A DNA stretch of 64,000 bases from Gilliamella mensalis. Its GTDB lineage: Bacteria; Pseudomonadota; Gammaproteobacteria; Enterobacterales; Orbaceae. The notes beneath the pieces are model-generated. The model was not told where the DNA came from. It ran no database searches and worked only from the letters and a program-made list of their open reading frames with translations. The position numbers and the translations under genes are program-made. This document shows positions 26,310 through 35,264 of the stretch, one piece after another (position 1 is the first letter of the stretch; every line of letters begins with the position of its first letter). The stretch is taken from NCBI RefSeq assembly GCF_900103085.1, contig NZ_FMWR01000014.1, forward strand, positions 186,001 through 250,000. The letters run 5' to 3'.

Positions 26310-26650
26310 ACTTTTTATCCTCATACAGCGTGTTATTATAATGTAAAGTATAATAACATTTATTCCATAATAAAACGACTTTGTCATTGGATGATGATTC
26401 ATCTTGGTTGTGTTCAAAAAAAACACAGTAAAATGCAAACAAAAAAGGCGGAATCAGGCTTTACCGTAACATTATCACTCATTAATATTAGTTATGTTTA
26501 CTATTTTTAGCGTACAAATAAATTCAATTATGTGAATTAAATCACAAAATCAAATTAGGATTAATTTGCATTAATCGATCTTTAGATCGACAAAATGCTT
26601 AACAAAAAAATTTGCAGATTTAAAAATTCGCTAAATTATAATTTAATTGC

Positions 26651-26893
26651 TTAAGCCCAAACATATTCAAGTTGACTGGTTAAACCACAACTTGTACAAG
26701 AACGGCAGTGATTAGCTTGGCAAGGCAATGGCTGATCTTGCGCTATCAATTTTATCACGCCTTTTTTGATCCAAAAACGTAACATCTGCTCAGTTGCGCT
26801 TTCGGGTAAGTGAAAGTGTCTGGCAATATCTTGCAATGGTGCACGACCTTTTAATTGTACATAATCACGAATTGATGTTATTAACATAGCCAT
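26651..26893 (-). CDS. feoC: FeoC-like regulator of ferrous iron transport
   Basis: This protein of about 80 residues is the third gene of the feo operon. It has a small winged-helix part ('LITSIRDYVQLKGRAPLQDIARHFHLPESATEQMLRFWIKKGVIKLI') and a cysteine cluster at the C-terminus (CQANHCRSCTSCGLTSQ) that can bind an iron-sulfur cluster, as in E. coli FeoC. The ATG at 26893 is preferred over a TTG two codons earlier; an ATG at 26887 is also possible. Confidence 0.85.
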   Translation of the reverse strand: MAMLITSIRDYVQLKGRAPLQDIARHFHLPESATEQMLRFWIKKGVIKLIAQDQPLPCQANHCRSCTSCGLTSQLEYVWA

Positions 26894-26902
26894 AACCAAA
26901 GT

Positions 26903-26920
26903 TGCAGGGCAACCCCTGCA
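26903..26920. other. Hairpin between feoB and feoC
   Basis: TGCAGGG pairs with CCCTGCA around CAAC, a GC-rich 7-base stem in the 70-base feoB-feoC gap and only 10 bases before feoC. It has no T tract. It could slow or stabilise the transcript, or block the feoC ribosome site. Confidence 0.4.
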
Positions 26921-26964
26921 TACTTTTCCTCTATTTATATTTTACAAATTAGCCAGCCATTTAT

Positions 26965-29289
26965 TTACTGACAGCATGATGATTTTTTACAATGGGATAT
27001 ATTTGGCGCTGCTGGTTGATTAAAAGGCAAATATTGCCCAAAAATACGCATAAACAGTACCATTACCACAATAAATGCACTGCACCCCATTAGCCACCAA
27101 ACGGCGACAGGCGAATGCCCAAGTAACGTACATTGATAATAAATAGTTGCCGTAAGCCACGCAACGGTAAAAGTCCAAATTGCCACAAATACCATCCACT
27201 TAAAACCAGCTTCGCGATAAACTGCGCCCAACGCTGCAGCACAAGGAGTATAAAGTAAAATAAAAATTAAATAACTCATCGCAGCTGAAGAGGTACCAAA
27301 CCCATTTTTAATTTGTGAAATTGTTGTCGAATCCACCGCTAAATCAACCTGTAGTGAATCCATATCTTGTGAAGCAGTGTTAAATCCTAACGGATCTAAA
27401 ACTGCATTCGACAAACTCGCCAAATTTTTCGGAATGGTTGCTAGCGCCTCTAAAATTCCTTGCGATAAACTAAATGGCTCGGCTTGCTCGTTATCATCAT
27501 CGATAGCATAAAGCGAATTGAGTGTTGCAATTACCGATTCTTTAGCAAAAATACCAGTAAAAATGCCTACTGTTGCTGGCCAGTTATCATGGTTAATTCC
27601 CATCGGTGCAAATGCAGGCGTGATTTTTTGGCTAACAACAGAAAGCATAGAGTTTTGCGAACTTTCTTGCCTAAACGAACCATCGCTTCCCCATGAATTA
27701 AGCACACTTAACACTGTTACCATCAACACAATAGCTTTACCCGCTCTAAAAATAAACGACGTTAAGCGCTGCCAAGTCAAACTAATTAGACTACTTAAAG
27801 TCGGAATACGATACACAGGTATTTCCATAATAAATGGTGTGAGTGAACCTTTTAACAAAGTAAATTTGAGCACAAAGCCCGTCACCATTGCCACCACTAT
27901 GCCTAACAAATATAACGCAAACACCACTATAGAGGAATTGTTAGGGAAGAATATTACCGCAAATAATGCATAGACCGGCAACCTTGCCCCACAGGACATA
28001 AAAGGAATCATACAAATCGACATAATGCGATCACGAGTGCTTTCTAGCGTTCGCGTGCCCATAATGGCTGGTACACCACAGCCAAACCCCACAAGCATTG
28101 GCACAAATGCTTTACCCGGCAAACCAATACTGCGCATTAGCCGATCAATTACCATTGCTGCACGCGCTAAATAACCAGAATCTTCTAAAAACGACAAACA
28201 AAAAAACATCGCCCCAATAACAGGAATAAACGTTGAAACAGTTTGAATGCCGCGACCAATACCATTGGCTAAAATAGCTGTAATCCAATTTGGAGCATTG
28301 ATAGCGTGAAGTAGCTCGGTTGTGCCATTAACAAAAATAGTACCAAAAAGCACATCAAAAAAATCAATAAACACCGCTCCAAAATTAATCGCCACCATAA
28401 ACATGGCATACATAGCTAGCAAAAAGAACGGAATCCCAGTAATACGCCCTAACGTAATATTATCTAACCTATCAGAAAAATGACGGCTAAGCTCACGCGG
28501 TTTCTCAATGACTTTTTTACAAATTACATCAATCGTATCATAACGAGCGCTAGCAAGTGCCACATCGATTTCATTATCACACCATTTTGCAAGCAACAAT
28601 CGGCAGTCCGCTAACATTTTGGTTTCACGTTGTGATAAGCGATAGCGCGAATCATCTAATAAGGCATCTATCAATTGCCAGCGATTAAATTGGCGCACAA
28701 CGCTATCTTCAGGCAGATCACAAAGATAACGTTGAATCACCGCTTGCTGATCATCACCAAGCAGATCAATCGATGGCTGTGCAGTATATGGACGCATTGC
28801 CATGTTTTCGATTTGTTGATAAAAGCCCTGCAAACCCATTTTTTGACGAGATGATATTGCCACCACAGGACAACCGAGCAAAGTCGACAACAAATCAACA
28901 TTAATCTGTTCGCCCATGGATTTAACAGCATCGATCATATTTAACACAACAATCATTGGCACTTGCAAATCAATCAACTGGCAAGTTAAATACAAACTGC
29001 GTTGCAAATTAGTTGCATCAATAATATTAATAATCAGGCTATCACTTTCGGACAGCACGAATTGGCGCGCAATAAGTTCATCTTGCGAAACACTAAGCGG
29101 ATCTGGCTCAATCGAATACGTACCGGGCAAATCGATAACTTCATATTGCGTATGATGATAAGTGAATATACCAGTTTTACGCTCAACGGTCACACCCGGC
29201 CAGTTCCCTACTCGCTGTTTTGAGCCCGTTAGTACATTAAATAACGTTGTCTTACCGCAATTAGGGTTACCAATTAATGCTAACTTCAC
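26965..29289 (-). CDS. feoB: Ferrous iron permease FeoB
   Basis: This 774-residue inner-membrane protein takes up Fe(II). The N-terminal G domain shows G1 (GNPNCGKTTLFN, residues 7-18), G3 (DLPGTYSIEPDPLS) and the NMIDA-type G4 (VVLNMIDAV). The membrane part has the two Gate regions, with the key cysteine in 'VGFGCGVPAIMGTRTLES' and the later 'FTGIFAKESVIATLNSLY'. Length matches E. coli FeoB (773). It overlaps FeoA by 4 bases. It ends in a cysteine pair (KKSSCCQ). Confidence 0.97.
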   Translation of the reverse strand: MKLALIGNPNCGKTTLFNVLTGSKQRVGNWPGVTVERKTGIFTYHHTQYEVIDLPGTYSIEPDPLSVSQDELIARQFVLSESDSLIINIIDATNLQRSLYLTCQLIDLQVPMIVVLNMIDAVKSMGEQINVDLLSTLLGCPVVAISSRQKMGLQGFYQQIENMAMRPYTAQPSIDLLGDDQQAVIQRYLCDLPEDSVVRQFNRWQLIDALLDDSRYRLSQRETKMLADCRLLLAKWCDNEIDVALASARYDTIDVICKKVIEKPRELSRHFSDRLDNITLGRITGIPFFLLAMYAMFMVAINFGAVFIDFFDVLFGTIFVNGTTELLHAINAPNWITAILANGIGRGIQTVSTFIPVIGAMFFCLSFLEDSGYLARAAMVIDRLMRSIGLPGKAFVPMLVGFGCGVPAIMGTRTLESTRDRIMSICMIPFMSCGARLPVYALFAVIFFPNNSSIVVFALYLLGIVVAMVTGFVLKFTLLKGSLTPFIMEIPVYRIPTLSSLISLTWQRLTSFIFRAGKAIVLMVTVLSVLNSWGSDGSFRQESSQNSMLSVVSQKITPAFAPMGINHDNWPATVGIFTGIFAKESVIATLNSLYAIDDDNEQAEPFSLSQGILEALATIPKNLASLSNAVLDPLGFNTASQDMDSLQVDLAVDSTTISQIKNGFGTSSAAMSYLIFILLYTPCAAALGAVYREAGFKWMVFVAIWTFTVAWLTATIYYQCTLLGHSPVAVWWLMGCSAFIVVMVLFMRIFGQYLPFNQPAAPNISHCKKSSCCQ

Positions 29290-29528
29290 GCACTTACCTC
29301 CATCACTTCAATGGCTTGCGCTTCTTTACGACGTAAACAAAGTGCAAATCCACGCATTTTAATTTCAATTGGATCACCAAGTGGCGCAACACGCACAGCC
29401 AAAACCTTACAACCCGGCGTAATGCCCATTGCAAGCAACTTTCGACGAAAGGGTAACGATTCAGGTAATAAACGAGTAATTACCGCCTCGCGCCCTAAAG
29501 GTAACTGGTTAAGGGTAAAAGATGACAT
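29286..29528 (-). CDS. feoA: Ferrous iron transport protein FeoA
   Basis: This 80-residue SH3-like protein is the first gene of feoABC. It shows the FeoA pattern 'LPLGREAVITRLLPESLPFRRKLLAMGITPGCKVLAVRVAPLGDPIEIKMRGFALCLRRKEAQAIEV'. It binds FeoB in the cytoplasm and supports its activity. Its stop overlaps the FeoB start, so the two are translationally coupled. A Fur-like site lies about 100 bases upstream. Confidence 0.95.
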   Translation of the reverse strand: MSSFTLNQLPLGREAVITRLLPESLPFRRKLLAMGITPGCKVLAVRVAPLGDPIEIKMRGFALCLRRKEAQAIEVMEVSA

Positions 29529-29628
29529 TATGCTTCCTAAAAATAACGATAGTATTAATAAAAGTAATCGTATTAAATCAAAGATGCATATCTTAAAAAA
29601 TAATCATAATTTTTTTTAGTGTAAAAAT

Positions 29629-29647
29629 GCGAATTATTCTCAATAAC
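29629..29647. promoter_or_regulatory. Putative Fur box upstream of feoA
   Basis: GCGAATTATTCTCAATAAC is a partial match to the Fur consensus (reverse strand GTTATTGAGAATAATTCGC) at a suitable distance from feoA. The match is moderate. Confidence 0.45.
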
Positions 29648-29784
29648 AACAAATAACCAGTAAAAATCGCAAAAGCATTAAATCATAGAAAATACAAATC
29701 CAACTCATTCGCCTTTAACTTTTATATATACCTATCAAATAAGTCGTAACAATAGCTTTTAAATGTTTCAAATGAACTATTTCC

Positions 29785-29850
29785 CATAAAAACGATTAGG
29801 TATAGTATTGATTTTATTGTTTTTAACAAAATCAAGTGGTTACTGGGTGT
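29785..29850. repeat. Flank motif shared with the CRISPR relic near 52.5 kb
   Basis: The stretch AAAACGATTAGGTATAGTAT then TGATTTTATT and, further on, AATCAAGTGGTTACTGGGTG resembles 52482-52555 (AAAACATTTCAGGTTTGGTA, TGATTTAATT, AATCAATCGGTTATAAGGTG). In both places it lies on the side of a CRISPR locus away from the leader. The resemblance is partial and was judged by eye. Confidence 0.4.
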
Positions 29851-29949
29851 TTTTTTTGTAAAAAACGGCAATAAAAAACTTTAATAAAATCAATAGCTTT
29901 CCTGACGGATTTTTGGCAAGAAATAAGGCCTTTTTGGGTTGGTGGATAG

Positions 29950-30195
29950 AATGAATTAGGTGTAGTGGTTTCGGACGTTTTAACCTTTGGTGAACAAAAT
30001 AGTTATAATGACCACGTCCGAGCTAAGGGAATTAAAGCGAATGCCCTTAGCAATCTCATGCTATGGCTGCAGAATGTGGCTTTCAGCTACACTCAGGTGT
30101 CAAATTTGTTCCAGACAAATTTGTCGTTCCAGACGGAGAATAACCTCTCCCTGTTGTCGGCAAATTCTGACGCAGTAATAAGACAAACAACATAA
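29950..30195. other. Structured intergenic element of unknown nature
   Basis: This 245-base stretch is less AT-rich than its surroundings and full of pairings: TCGGACGT/ACGTCCGA (29971-29978 with 30014-30021), GCTAAGGG/CCCTTAGC (30022-30029 with 30044-30051), GGAGA/TCTCC (30135-30150), and a near-tandem repeat AAATTTGTTCCAGAC / AAATTTGTCGTTCCAGAC (about 30101-30133). Open frames of 63 and 76 codons exist on the plus strand but have no ribosome site and look like by-products. It could be a small RNA gene or a dispersed mobile repeat inserted beside the CRISPR array. Confidence 0.4.
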
Positions 30196-30244
30196 CCATC
30201 GTTTTTGAAAAGATTATTATGCTTTTATAATTATATATTTGATT

Positions 30245-30392
30245 TTAATTTACCACCTACACGACGTTGAACCCTTGGGGTACAGAATAGAATCACCTTT
30301 ACGCTTTCTAAACCACCTACACGGCGGTGAACTTTTGATGATATCTATATAAAACTGTAGCACATTTCTAAACCACCTACACGGCGGTGAAC
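30245..30392 (-). CRISPR. Short I-F-type CRISPR array, three repeats, two spacers
   Basis: Repeats of 28 bases lie at 30245-30272 (degenerate), 30305-30332 and 30365-30392 with two 32-base spacers. Read on the minus strand a repeat starts GTTCACCGCCGTGTAGGTGG and ends TTTAGAAA, the I-F style; the stem keeps pairing through a G-T pair. The degenerate repeat at the left end marks the old (trailer) end, so transcription is from the leader at 30393 leftward. No cas genes are near. Confidence 0.9.
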
Positions 30393-30540
30393 TAGAGGCC
30401 AATATACTATAATCCCATTTTGCAAAAGGTAAATAGGATTTTGGTTTTACAAAACCCTTTTTTGTAGGTTATTTTTAGTTTGTTGTTTTTATTTATTTTT
30501 TAATAAAAAAAAGGGTTAGCTGGATTTTAGATTTTTAGGT
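30393..30540 (-). promoter_or_regulatory. CRISPR leader of the short array
   Basis: About 140 bases right of the last repeat match the leader of the second array (42003-42150): CTAGAGGCCAATATACTATA near the repeat, a shared GCAAAAGGTAAATAGGATTT, and an inverted pair AACCCTTTTTT (30453-30463) and AAAAAAAAGGGTT (30505-30517). Confidence 0.75.
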
Positions 30541-30582
30541 AGTGCGTAAATTTAACTGCAAAGAAATAGTTGAGTATAATTT

Positions 30583-30654
30583 CGACCCCAGCAGGAATCG
30601 AACCTGCAACTAGCCCTTAGGAGGGGCTTGTTATATCCATTTAACTATGAGGTC
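30583..30654 (-). tRNA. tRNA-Arg (CCU), CCA not encoded
   Basis: The cloverleaf has acceptor arms GACCTCA/TGGGGTC, anticodon loop CTCCTAA in the AGCCC/GGGCT stem (anticodon CCU), and a TpsiC arm GCAGGTTCGATTCCTGC. It closely resembles E. coli argW. After the discriminator G the sequence goes on AAATT, so CCA must be added by the tRNA nucleotidyltransferase. Confidence 0.93.
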
Positions 30655-30780
30655 ATTGGCATGCGTATTTTAATAAATTTGAAAAGATAATGCCATTTAA
30701 ATAACGAAAAATTTTCTATTTTTAGTAATCATGATACAATTGCATCATATTTAACCTCATTACTTTTAATCAAAGATACT

Positions 30781-31539
30781 ATGAAAAAACGAATCGTTGG
30801 TATGATGTTTTCGGTAATGGCTCTCACCAGTTGTGCTACTTATCAGGCCGAAAATAATTCCTATAGTGACCCGTTATCTGGCTTTAACAAAACCATGTTT
30901 GATGTTAACTACTATGCACTTGATCCTTATATTTTGCGCCCTACAGCAGTCGCTTGGAAAGATTACGTGCCTTCCCCTGTTCGTACAAGTGTGGTTAATT
31001 TTTCATCTAATCTGTCTGAACCTGCGTCAATGGTGAACAATTTATTACAAGGTGATGTTCATAAAGCGGGCACGCATTTAGCTCGATTCTTTTTAAATAC
31101 CGTTTTCGGTTTTGCGGGCTTGCTGGATGTTGCTAGCATGTCAGATCCTCAATTACAAAAAGGTGGTAAACGGACTTTTGGTGATGTATTAGGCCATTAC
31201 GAAGTGCCTTATGGTCCTTATGTTGTGTTACCGTTTTATGGATCAGCAACGTTAAGAAACGAAGGTGGTAGCGTAGTTGACTCTCTTTATCCACCACTTG
31301 TTTGGTTAGATTGGCAATGGGCTTTAGTGCGTGGTGCGTTTGATGGTATTGAAGCGCGTGCGGTAGCGATCGAGTATGAAGATTTAATTAAAAATAGCGA
31401 TGATCCTTATAACTTTATGCGTAATGCTTACTTCCAACGTAATGACTTTGTGGCATCGGGTGGTAAAGTGGACGAAAGCAAGCAAAAACAACGGGAAGAA
31501 TCGATTAATGATGTTATTAATGATATCGATTCACAATAG
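30781..31539 (+). CDS. mlaA: MlaA outer-membrane lipid asymmetry lipoprotein (VacJ)
   Basis: This 252-residue lipoprotein removes misplaced phospholipids from the outer leaflet of the outer membrane and passes them to the Mla pathway. Seen are the lipobox LTSCAT (Cys18), the 'DPLSGFNKTMFDVNYYALDPYILRPTAVAWKDYVPSPVR' start of the domain, and 'GFAGLLDVASMSDPQLQKGGKRTFGDVLGHYEVPYGPYVVLPFYGSATLRN'. Length and motifs match E. coli MlaA. The mlaBCDEF genes are not in the window. Confidence 0.95.
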   Translation: MKKRIVGMMFSVMALTSCATYQAENNSYSDPLSGFNKTMFDVNYYALDPYILRPTAVAWKDYVPSPVRTSVVNFSSNLSEPASMVNNLLQGDVHKAGTHLARFFLNTVFGFAGLLDVASMSDPQLQKGGKRTFGDVLGHYEVPYGPYVVLPFYGSATLRNEGGSVVDSLYPPLVWLDWQWALVRGAFDGIEARAVAIEYEDLIKNSDDPYNFMRNAYFQRNDFVASGGKVDESKQKQREESINDVINDIDSQ

Positions 31540-31578
31540 CTTTAATTAAATTATGCCGTTGTATTAAATCAAGCTAAT

Positions 31579-31607
31579 AAAAAACCGCGATTAATTGGCG
31601 GTTTTTT
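31579..31607. terminator. Bidirectional terminator after mlaA
   Basis: AAAACCGC pairs with GCGGTTTT around a 9-base loop, with A and T runs on the outer sides. It serves mlaA and the converging DNA-repair pair. Confidence 0.85.
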
Positions 31608-31627
31608 ATGGTCTTTTACTTGTCTAT

Positions 31628-32443
31628 TTATTTCGATATTGGTTTCATTTCTGGCAAATAATGCCAAAATCGGCTTGGCATTTGCTGGCGCTGTAATTTA
31701 GGATTGATGCGTTCTTTGATGGTTAACGCATTGCAATAGCGTTGCCACATAGTTTGAAATAGCGCTTCGTCTTTGGTTAGATACTGCTGATTAACTTGGC
31801 TATTTATAATCAGATCATCTTTATCAATAAGCGACACAGGTTCAATCCCGTGTAAATTATAGATATAACCATATTCACGCTTTTCATCATATATTGCCCA
31901 TTTTTGATCAGCAAAGCGCTCTTTAAAAAATTTAAGCACCAACGGCAAAACATTATAAATAGGTGCAATGATCGAAAAATAGATCTTATCTTCCCTGTCG
32001 TTAGGCTCAACAACATCTTTAAGTGGATTATTGATGGCATTAAAGCGTACAAATTGCATCACTCGATGCCGTTCTCGGCTCACTTTTTTAGCAATATCAT
32101 GCACAGTTAGCACATCTTGATCGGCAAAATCAGTTTCGATTGATTTAGAGGATTTAAATACCTTACAAATGTAACGAAAAACAATTAAATCACTTTCAGG
32201 CAATTCCGATAGCCAAACATACATCAACTGACGAAGCGCAACTTTGCTAATCTTGTTAATTAATGCTACGCGTACTCGTTCATATTTAGCATTGCAAAAT
32301 TCAACATGATGTCTATCAGACACTAACAACGACTCGATCTGTCCTGTGGTTAATAAGCATTCAGGCATTTTCTTGAGTTTAAACGCATCAAACACAGCAC
32401 AAAGCAAGCTTTCAAAACTCTTATCATAATAAAACGCCAGCAT
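31628..32443 (-). CDS. TIGR03915-family putative DNA metabolism/repair protein
   Basis: This 271-residue cytosolic protein resembles the TIGR03915/DUF4130 family, always found beside a radical-SAM partner. Seen are the N-terminal 'FYYDKSFESLLCAVFDAF', a helical middle with 'VHDIAKKVSRERHRVMQFVRF', and 'YFSIIAPIYNVLPLVLKFFKERFADQKWAIYDEKREYGYIYN' typical of the C-terminal DUF4130 part. Its start lies 4 bases after the stop of the radical-SAM gene. The family is thought to act in DNA repair or modification, but the reaction is unknown. Confidence 0.85.
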   Translation of the reverse strand: MLAFYYDKSFESLLCAVFDAFKLKKMPECLLTTGQIESLLVSDRHHVEFCNAKYERVRVALINKISKVALRQLMYVWLSELPESDLIVFRYICKVFKSSKSIETDFADQDVLTVHDIAKKVSRERHRVMQFVRFNAINNPLKDVVEPNDREDKIYFSIIAPIYNVLPLVLKFFKERFADQKWAIYDEKREYGYIYNLHGIEPVSLIDKDDLIINSQVNQQYLTKDEALFQTMWQRYCNALTIKERINPKLQRQQMPSRFWHYLPEMKPISK

Positions 32444-32446
32444 GAT

Positions 32447-33760
32447 TTACCAGCCCATCACTAGTTGCTGTGGAGTATTTGTCTGTTTATCTTCTAGCAA
32501 AGGCGGATCTTGCAACGTAAGTCGGATATATTCGGCCGATGAATTGAGTAATTTGAATTTTCTCATTTCGTGGCAAATAACAAAAAATTGTGCACGTTTT
32601 AAAACAACGCCAATGCGTTTAAGTGCGTCAAGAGTAAGCTTTCGATGACGCCTTGCCATCACAATTAACTTGGCTGACTTAACACCAATGCCTGGCACTC
32701 GTAATATTTTTTGATAACTATCACGATTCACATCAACCGGAAAAAACTGCGGATTACGGATTGCCCAAGCCAGTTTGGGATCGACCGTTAAATCCAGATC
32801 GGGATATTGATCGTTAACGATTTCATCGACATTAAAATCATAAAAACGCAATAACCAATCGGCTTGGTATAAACGGTTTTCGCGCACTCTTGGTACTTCT
32901 TGCACAACAGGCAGCCGTTTGTCGTAACCATTTACCGGAATAAATCCCGAATAATAAACTCGTTTCATACTTGGTCGTTTATAAAGTTTGGCGGTTAATT
33001 GCAAAATTTGCTTATCCGACTCATCTGTCGCACCAATAATAACTTGAGTACTTTGCCCTGCAGGTACAAATTTGGGTGTGGTTCGAAATTTTTTGCGATC
33101 CTCGATATTTTCTAACACATTTTGATGAATTTGCCGCATAGGTTGATAGATGCTTTGATGATCTTTATCGGGCGCGAGTAATTTAAGATTTTCTTCCGTT
33201 GGAATTTCTAAATTAACACTCATCCTATCAACTAATAAGCCAGCTTGATTAATTAGATCATTACTTGCACCGGGGATCGCTTTCATATGTATATAGCCAT
33301 TAAAGCCATGCTCATCACGCAAAATCTTTACCACTCTAATCATTCTTTCCATGGTATGATCTGGACTTCTAACAATCCCCGAACTGATAAATAAACCTTC
33401 TATATAATTACGGCGATAAAATTCAATGGTCAAATTGGCCAGTTCGCGTGGCGTAAAGCCCGCTCTAGGAATATCATTACTTTGCCGGTTAATACAATAA
33501 GCACAATCAAACATACAATAATTTGTCAGCATAATTTTAAGTAACGAAACACACCGACCATCAGCAGTAAAGCTATGGCAAATACCAGATTTATGTGCAT
33601 TACCAATACCTTTAGCTTTATTACTTCTTGATGCACCACTTGACGAGCAGGAAATATCATATTTTGCCGATTCAGCTAATATTTCAAGTTTGGTTATCAT
33701 TTTTTCGGTCATATTTAACTCATTAAAATACTGTTTATTTATACAGTTTACAGTAATCAT
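32447..33760 (-). CDS. Putative DNA repair/modification radical SAM protein (TIGR03916)
   Basis: This 437-residue protein has the radical-SAM cluster motif in NYCMFDCAYCINRQ (C-x3-C-x2-C) near residue 88 and, at the C-terminus, a helix-hairpin-helix DNA-binding motif (RVPGIGVKSAKLIVMARRHRKLTLDAL). This matches the TIGR03916 family. An 'ISSGIVRSPDHTMERM' segment belongs to the SAM barrel. It forms a two-gene unit with the TIGR03915 protein. It probably works on DNA, but the substrate is unknown. Confidence 0.88.
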   Translation of the reverse strand: MITVNCINKQYFNELNMTEKMITKLEILAESAKYDISCSSSGASRSNKAKGIGNAHKSGICHSFTADGRCVSLLKIMLTNYCMFDCAYCINRQSNDIPRAGFTPRELANLTIEFYRRNYIEGLFISSGIVRSPDHTMERMIRVVKILRDEHGFNGYIHMKAIPGASNDLINQAGLLVDRMSVNLEIPTEENLKLLAPDKDHQSIYQPMRQIHQNVLENIEDRKKFRTTPKFVPAGQSTQVIIGATDESDKQILQLTAKLYKRPSMKRVYYSGFIPVNGYDKRLPVVQEVPRVRENRLYQADWLLRFYDFNVDEIVNDQYPDLDLTVDPKLAWAIRNPQFFPVDVNRDSYQKILRVPGIGVKSAKLIVMARRHRKLTLDALKRIGVVLKRAQFFVICHEMRKFKLLNSSAEYIRLTLQDPPLLEDKQTNTPQQLVMGW

Positions 33761-33915
33761 ATAAAGCTTGGCAAGTAAATATTGCGGCTAAAACACCCCC
33801 CTAATCGACATCACTTTTAGTGACTTTTTAGAAGGTTATATTTAATTTAATTGCTTTATTTATGCAAATAATCAAGTCAATATCACAAGGTAAAAATAAA
33901 AAACTCAGCAAGGTA

Positions 33916-33944
33916 TTGTTGAGCTTACAAGTGTACGCTATAAT
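33916..33944 (+). promoter_or_regulatory. fabB promoter with FabR-like operator in the spacer
   Basis: A -35 TTGTTG (33916-33921) and -10 TATAAT (33939-33944) are 17 bases apart. The spacer and first -10 base carry AGCTTACAAGTGTACGCT (33922-33939), close to the FabR consensus AGCGTACA-N2-TGTTCGCT. FabR would repress fabB by covering the promoter when unsaturated acyl thioesters are plentiful. The fabR gene is not in the window. Confidence 0.7.
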
Positions 33945-33993
33945 CAACGCACTTTTTTGTATGAAGCCAGATAACTTAGGAGCTAAATAGTAA

Positions 33994-35205
33994 ATGAAAC
34001 GTGTTGTTATTACAGGGTTAGGAATTCTTTCAAGTATTGGGAATAATACTAAAGAAGTTTTAGAATCACTAAAAATAGGCCGTAGCGGTATTACCTTTTC
34101 TCAAGAAATGAAAGACAACGGAATGCGTAGCCACGTATGTGGAAATGTCAAACTAGACACGACAGGACTAATTGATCGCAAAGTTGTTCGTTTTATGAAT
34201 GATGCTTCTATTTATGGTTATCTTGCTTTACAACAGGCTATCGAAGATGCCAAATTAACCCCAGAACAAGTTTCTAACCCTCGTACAGGTCTAATTGCTG
34301 GTTATGGTGGATCAACCAAAACACAATACAATGTCGTTGCTGGCATGAAAGAAAAGGGATTACGCGGTGTGGGTCCTTATGCTGTAACCAAATCAATGTC
34401 ATCAGCAATCTCGGCTTGTCTGGCAACCCCATTTAAAATTAAAGGTGTCAGCTACTCAATGACATCGGCATGTGCAACATCAGTTCACTGCATTGGTCAC
34501 GCTGCTGAACTGATTCAACTTGGCAAACAAGATATCGTTTTTGCCGGTGGTGGTGAAGAGCTTTGCTGGGAAATGTCTTGCGAATTCGATGCTATGGGTG
34601 CGTTATCTACCAAGTATAACGAAAATCCAGAAAAAGCATCACGCGCTTATGATAAAAATCGTGATGGCTTTGTTATTGCAGGTGGTGCAGGCATGGTTGT
34701 TGTTGAAGAATTAGAACATGCCCTTGCGCGTGGCGCCCATATTTATGGTGAACTTGTTGGCTATGGTGCAACCTCTGACGGTCATGATATGGTTGCCCCA
34801 TCAGGCGAAGGTGCAATGCGCTGTATGCAACTTGCTATTCAAGATTTAGATGTTCCGGTTGATTACATCAATACCCACGGCACATCAACCCCTGTGGGTG
34901 ATGTCAAAGAGTTATGGGCAATCAAACAAGTATTTGGTGACAACATTCCAGCGATTTCATCAACCAAATCAATGACAGGTCACTCATTAAGTGCAACTGG
35001 TGCACAAGAGCTTATTTATTCATTATTAATGTTAGAACATGGCTTTATTACGCCAAGCATTAATATTGATGAACTTGATGAAGCAGCAATTGGTATGAAC
35101 ATTATTACCGAACCAACCGAGCGTGAACTTACCACAGTCATGTCAAATAGCTTTGGCTTTGGTGGTACTAATGCCTCAATTGTCATGAAAAAATACAAAG
35201 CCTAA
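33994..35205 (+). CDS. fabB: 3-oxoacyl-ACP synthase I, FabB
   Basis: This 403-residue condensing enzyme extends acyl-ACP with malonyl-ACP and is needed for unsaturated fatty acids. The catalytic triad is visible: Cys160 in MTSACATS, His in [12 protein letters not shown] (about 295) and His in [15 protein letters not shown] (about 330). The whole sequence is colinear with E. coli FabB (406 residues). It stands alone, with a FabR-like site in its promoter and a terminator 28 bases after the stop. Confidence 0.98.
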   Translation: MKRVVITGLGILSSIGNNTKEVLESLKIGRSGITFSQEMKDNGMRSHVCGNVKLDTTGLIDRKVVRFMNDASIYGYLALQQAIEDAKLTPEQVSNPRTGLIAGYGGSTKTQYNVVAGMKEKGLRGVGPYAVTKSMSSAISACLATPFKIKGVSYSMTSACATSVHCIGHAAELIQLGKQDIVFAGGGEELCWEMSCEFDAMGALSTKYNENPEKASRAYDKNRDGFVIAGGAGMVVVEELEHALARGAHIYGELVGYGATSDGHDMVAPSGEGAMRCMQLAIQDLDVPVDYINTHGTSTPVGDVKELWAIKQVFGDNIPAISSTKSMTGHSLSATGAQELIYSLLMLEHGFITPSINIDELDEAAIGMNIITEPTERELTTVMSNSFGFGGTNASIVMKKYKA

Positions 35206-35232
35206 TAAGCAAATTTAATTGATATCATTAAT

Positions 35233-35264
35233 AAAAAAACCGTTCGATTATGTGCGGTTTTTTT
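35233..35264. terminator. Terminator after fabB
   Basis: AAAAAAACCG and CGGTTTTTTT pair around a 12-base loop. The following stretch to 35539 holds no gene. Confidence 0.8.

Noticed and set aside
29965-30195. Plus-strand frames of 76 and 63 codons
   Set aside because: No ribosome site, both frames lie across strong stems and repeats; more likely part of an RNA or repeat element than a protein gene.
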